A stretch of DNA of 6,569 nt from Methanobacterium sp. (GTDB lineage: Archaea > Methanobacteriota > Methanobacteria > Methanobacteriales > Methanobacteriaceae): positions 1,572 to 8,140 of the forward strand of contig JAQVTJ010000076.1 of the NCBI GenBank assembly GCA_028700095.1, given 5' to 3'. Below the pieces are notes generated by a model. It did no database searches. It was not told the DNA's origin and saw only the letters and a program-made list of their open reading frames with translations. Positions 5,912 through 6,569 of the stretch are shown in pieces. Positions within the stretch are counted from its first letter, which is position 1; the number at the start of each line of letters is the position of its first letter. A program made the translations under genes and the position numbers.

Positions 5912-6295
5912 ATGGATAACACAGAACCAAATGCTCTAAAAATGGATTTTCTTTCCTCAGATGCGCTAAGAACCCGAACAAGTTTGGAAAAGATTTCCAT
6001 GATAGTTGATAAGGTTAAAGATGGGGATATTGTGGTTATAGAAGGCGGTCTTACGCCTGAAGAAGAAGCAGAACTTATTGAAACTACAATGCGTGAAATT
6101 GATGTTGAAAATTTCATGGGAATTGATATTTATACCCTAGAAAAGGATAAATCTTCATTTTTCGGGCTTTCAAAAAAGAAAACTATAGGAATAACAATTA
6201 TTGGCCCTGCAAATGTAATGAAGACTGTGAAGAAAAGATCAAACTTCCTGTCAATGATTGCCAATTTAGGTGATTCAGGTGCATCGTTGCATTAA
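5912..6295 (+). CDS. DUF2073 protein, OapB/ArvB family
   Basis: This 127-residue soluble protein is known mainly by its constant position between the Era-like GTPase and the zinc-ribbon gene in Euryarchaeota. Features seen: a region rich in charge (SLEKISMIVDKVKDGDIVVI, 24-43), then EGGLTPEEEAELIETTMREI (44-63), a probable helix. It is followed by a beta-rich part with GIDIYTLEK (70-78) and TIGITIIGPANVMKTVKK (91-108). The C-terminus ends NLGDSGASLH. No catalytic motif or membrane segment is visible. It probably acts with the GTPase as a regulator or partner, which is inferred from gene order and not shown by sequence. AGGGG at 5900-5904 is the Shine-Dalgarno. Its last 17 bases overlap the next gene, so the two are likely translated together. 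Confidence 0.87.
   Translation: MDNTEPNALKMDFLSSDALRTRTSLEKISMIVDKVKDGDIVVIEGGLTPEEEAELIETTMREIDVENFMGIDIYTLEKDKSSFFGLSKKKTIGITIIGPANVMKTVKKRSNFLSMIANLGDSGASLH
6268..6281 (+). promoter_or_regulatory. Shine-Dalgarno and GTG start of the zinc-ribbon gene inside the DUF2073 gene
   Basis: AGGTGAT at 6268-6274 is a full match to the methanogen Shine-Dalgarno and lies 4 bases before the GTG start at 6279-6281, within the coding sequence of the preceding gene. This decides the start codon, because the next in-frame ATG is far downstream and would lose the zinc-binding cysteines. Confidence 0.75.
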
Positions 6296-6569
6296 ATGTG
6301 GAGCAGAATTTACAATCAACTCAGAAGAAGTAATTCTTAAAGGATGTCCTGAGTGCGGTAGTAAATTTTTTGAATTCCATCAAAAGGGAAAAAAACCAGA
6401 AATCCAAGAGATAAAGAAAGATTCAATTGAAACTATAATGATAAAAGAACATGGTATATATGAACTTAATTTATCTTCTTTATTGGAGGATGATTCTATA
6501 ATTATTTCTGATCAAGAAGGAATGTATGTTATTGATATTAATTTTCTTTTAAAAAAACAGATGAAAGAA
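6279..6569 (+). CDS. Zinc-ribbon protein, OapC/ArvC family (DUF2072), cut by right edge
   Basis: Starting at GTG 6279 the frame is open for 97 codons to the window end. It begins MHRCIKCGAEF and has a second pair in GCPECGS, giving C4-x2-C7 and C23-x2-C26, a classic four-cysteine zinc ribbon. A charged linker (HQKGKKPEIQEIKKD, about 33-47) follows. The visible part ends in a segment with HGIYELNLSSLLEDDSIII and YVIDINFLLKK, which resembles the C-terminal part of this archaeal family. It is the third member of the GTPase/DUF2073/zinc-ribbon trio. The zinc ribbon could contact nucleic acid or the partner proteins; which one is unknown. Translation is probably coupled to the gene before, because they overlap by 17 bases. 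The stop codon is outside the window. Confidence 0.88.
   Translation, partial: MHRCIKCGAEFTINSEEVILKGCPECGSKFFEFHQKGKKPEIQEIKKDSIETIMIKEHGIYELNLSSLLEDDSIIISDQEGMYVIDINFLLKKQMKE

Noticed and set aside
5546..6117. Minus-strand open frames opposite the GTPase and DUF2073 genes
   Set aside because: Both are shadows of well-supported plus-strand genes.

Overview
The window is very AT-rich and looks like chromosomal DNA of a methanogenic archaeon of the Methanobacteriaceae (Methanobrevibacter or Methanosphaera type; which genus cannot be decided here). The reasons are an archaeal-type phosphopantetheine adenylyltransferase, two class III signal peptide (archaeal type IV pilin-like) proteins, Shine-Dalgarno sequences of the AGGTGAT/GTGAT type, archaeal TATA-box promoters, and an Era-like GTPase / DUF2073 / zinc-ribbon gene trio known from Euryarchaeota.

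Layout: bases 1-173 (minus) hold the start of a radical SAM protein that runs off the left edge. It diverges from coaD (230-700, plus) across a 56-base spacer with one shared TATA-like element. Next comes an AT-rich gap with an 18-bp tandem repeat, then a minus-strand hexapeptide-repeat acetyltransferase (982-1594) split by a frameshift near 1216, with a 19-bp palindrome in its upstream region. Bases 1884-2252 (minus) carry two tandem small pilin-like genes ending in a hairpin plus T-tract. A roughly 600-base AT-rich stretch without a convincing gene follows. A GT28/MurG-like glycosyltransferase (2858-3997, plus) and a UPF0173 metallo-beta-lactamase-fold hydrolase (4265-4963, plus) stand as separate units, each with its own TATA box.

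The most interesting part is the right end. After a 298-base leader rich in inverted repeats come three tightly packed genes: a small Era-like GTPase (5262-5897), a DUF2073 protein (5912-6295) and a zinc-ribbon protein (from 6279, cut by the right edge). They match the OapA/OapB/OapC trio, also called ArvA/ArvB/ArvC. From memory, these were named in Haloferax for lying next to a replication origin, and the GTPase was later linked to extracellular vesicle formation. Here the GTPase begins with a basic amphipathic segment, as expected for a membrane-binding Arf/Sar1-like switch, and the second and third genes overlap by 17 bases, which suggests coupled translation. The remaining genes do not form one pathway: CoA synthesis, sugar or cell-envelope modification, and pili are each represented by isolated units.
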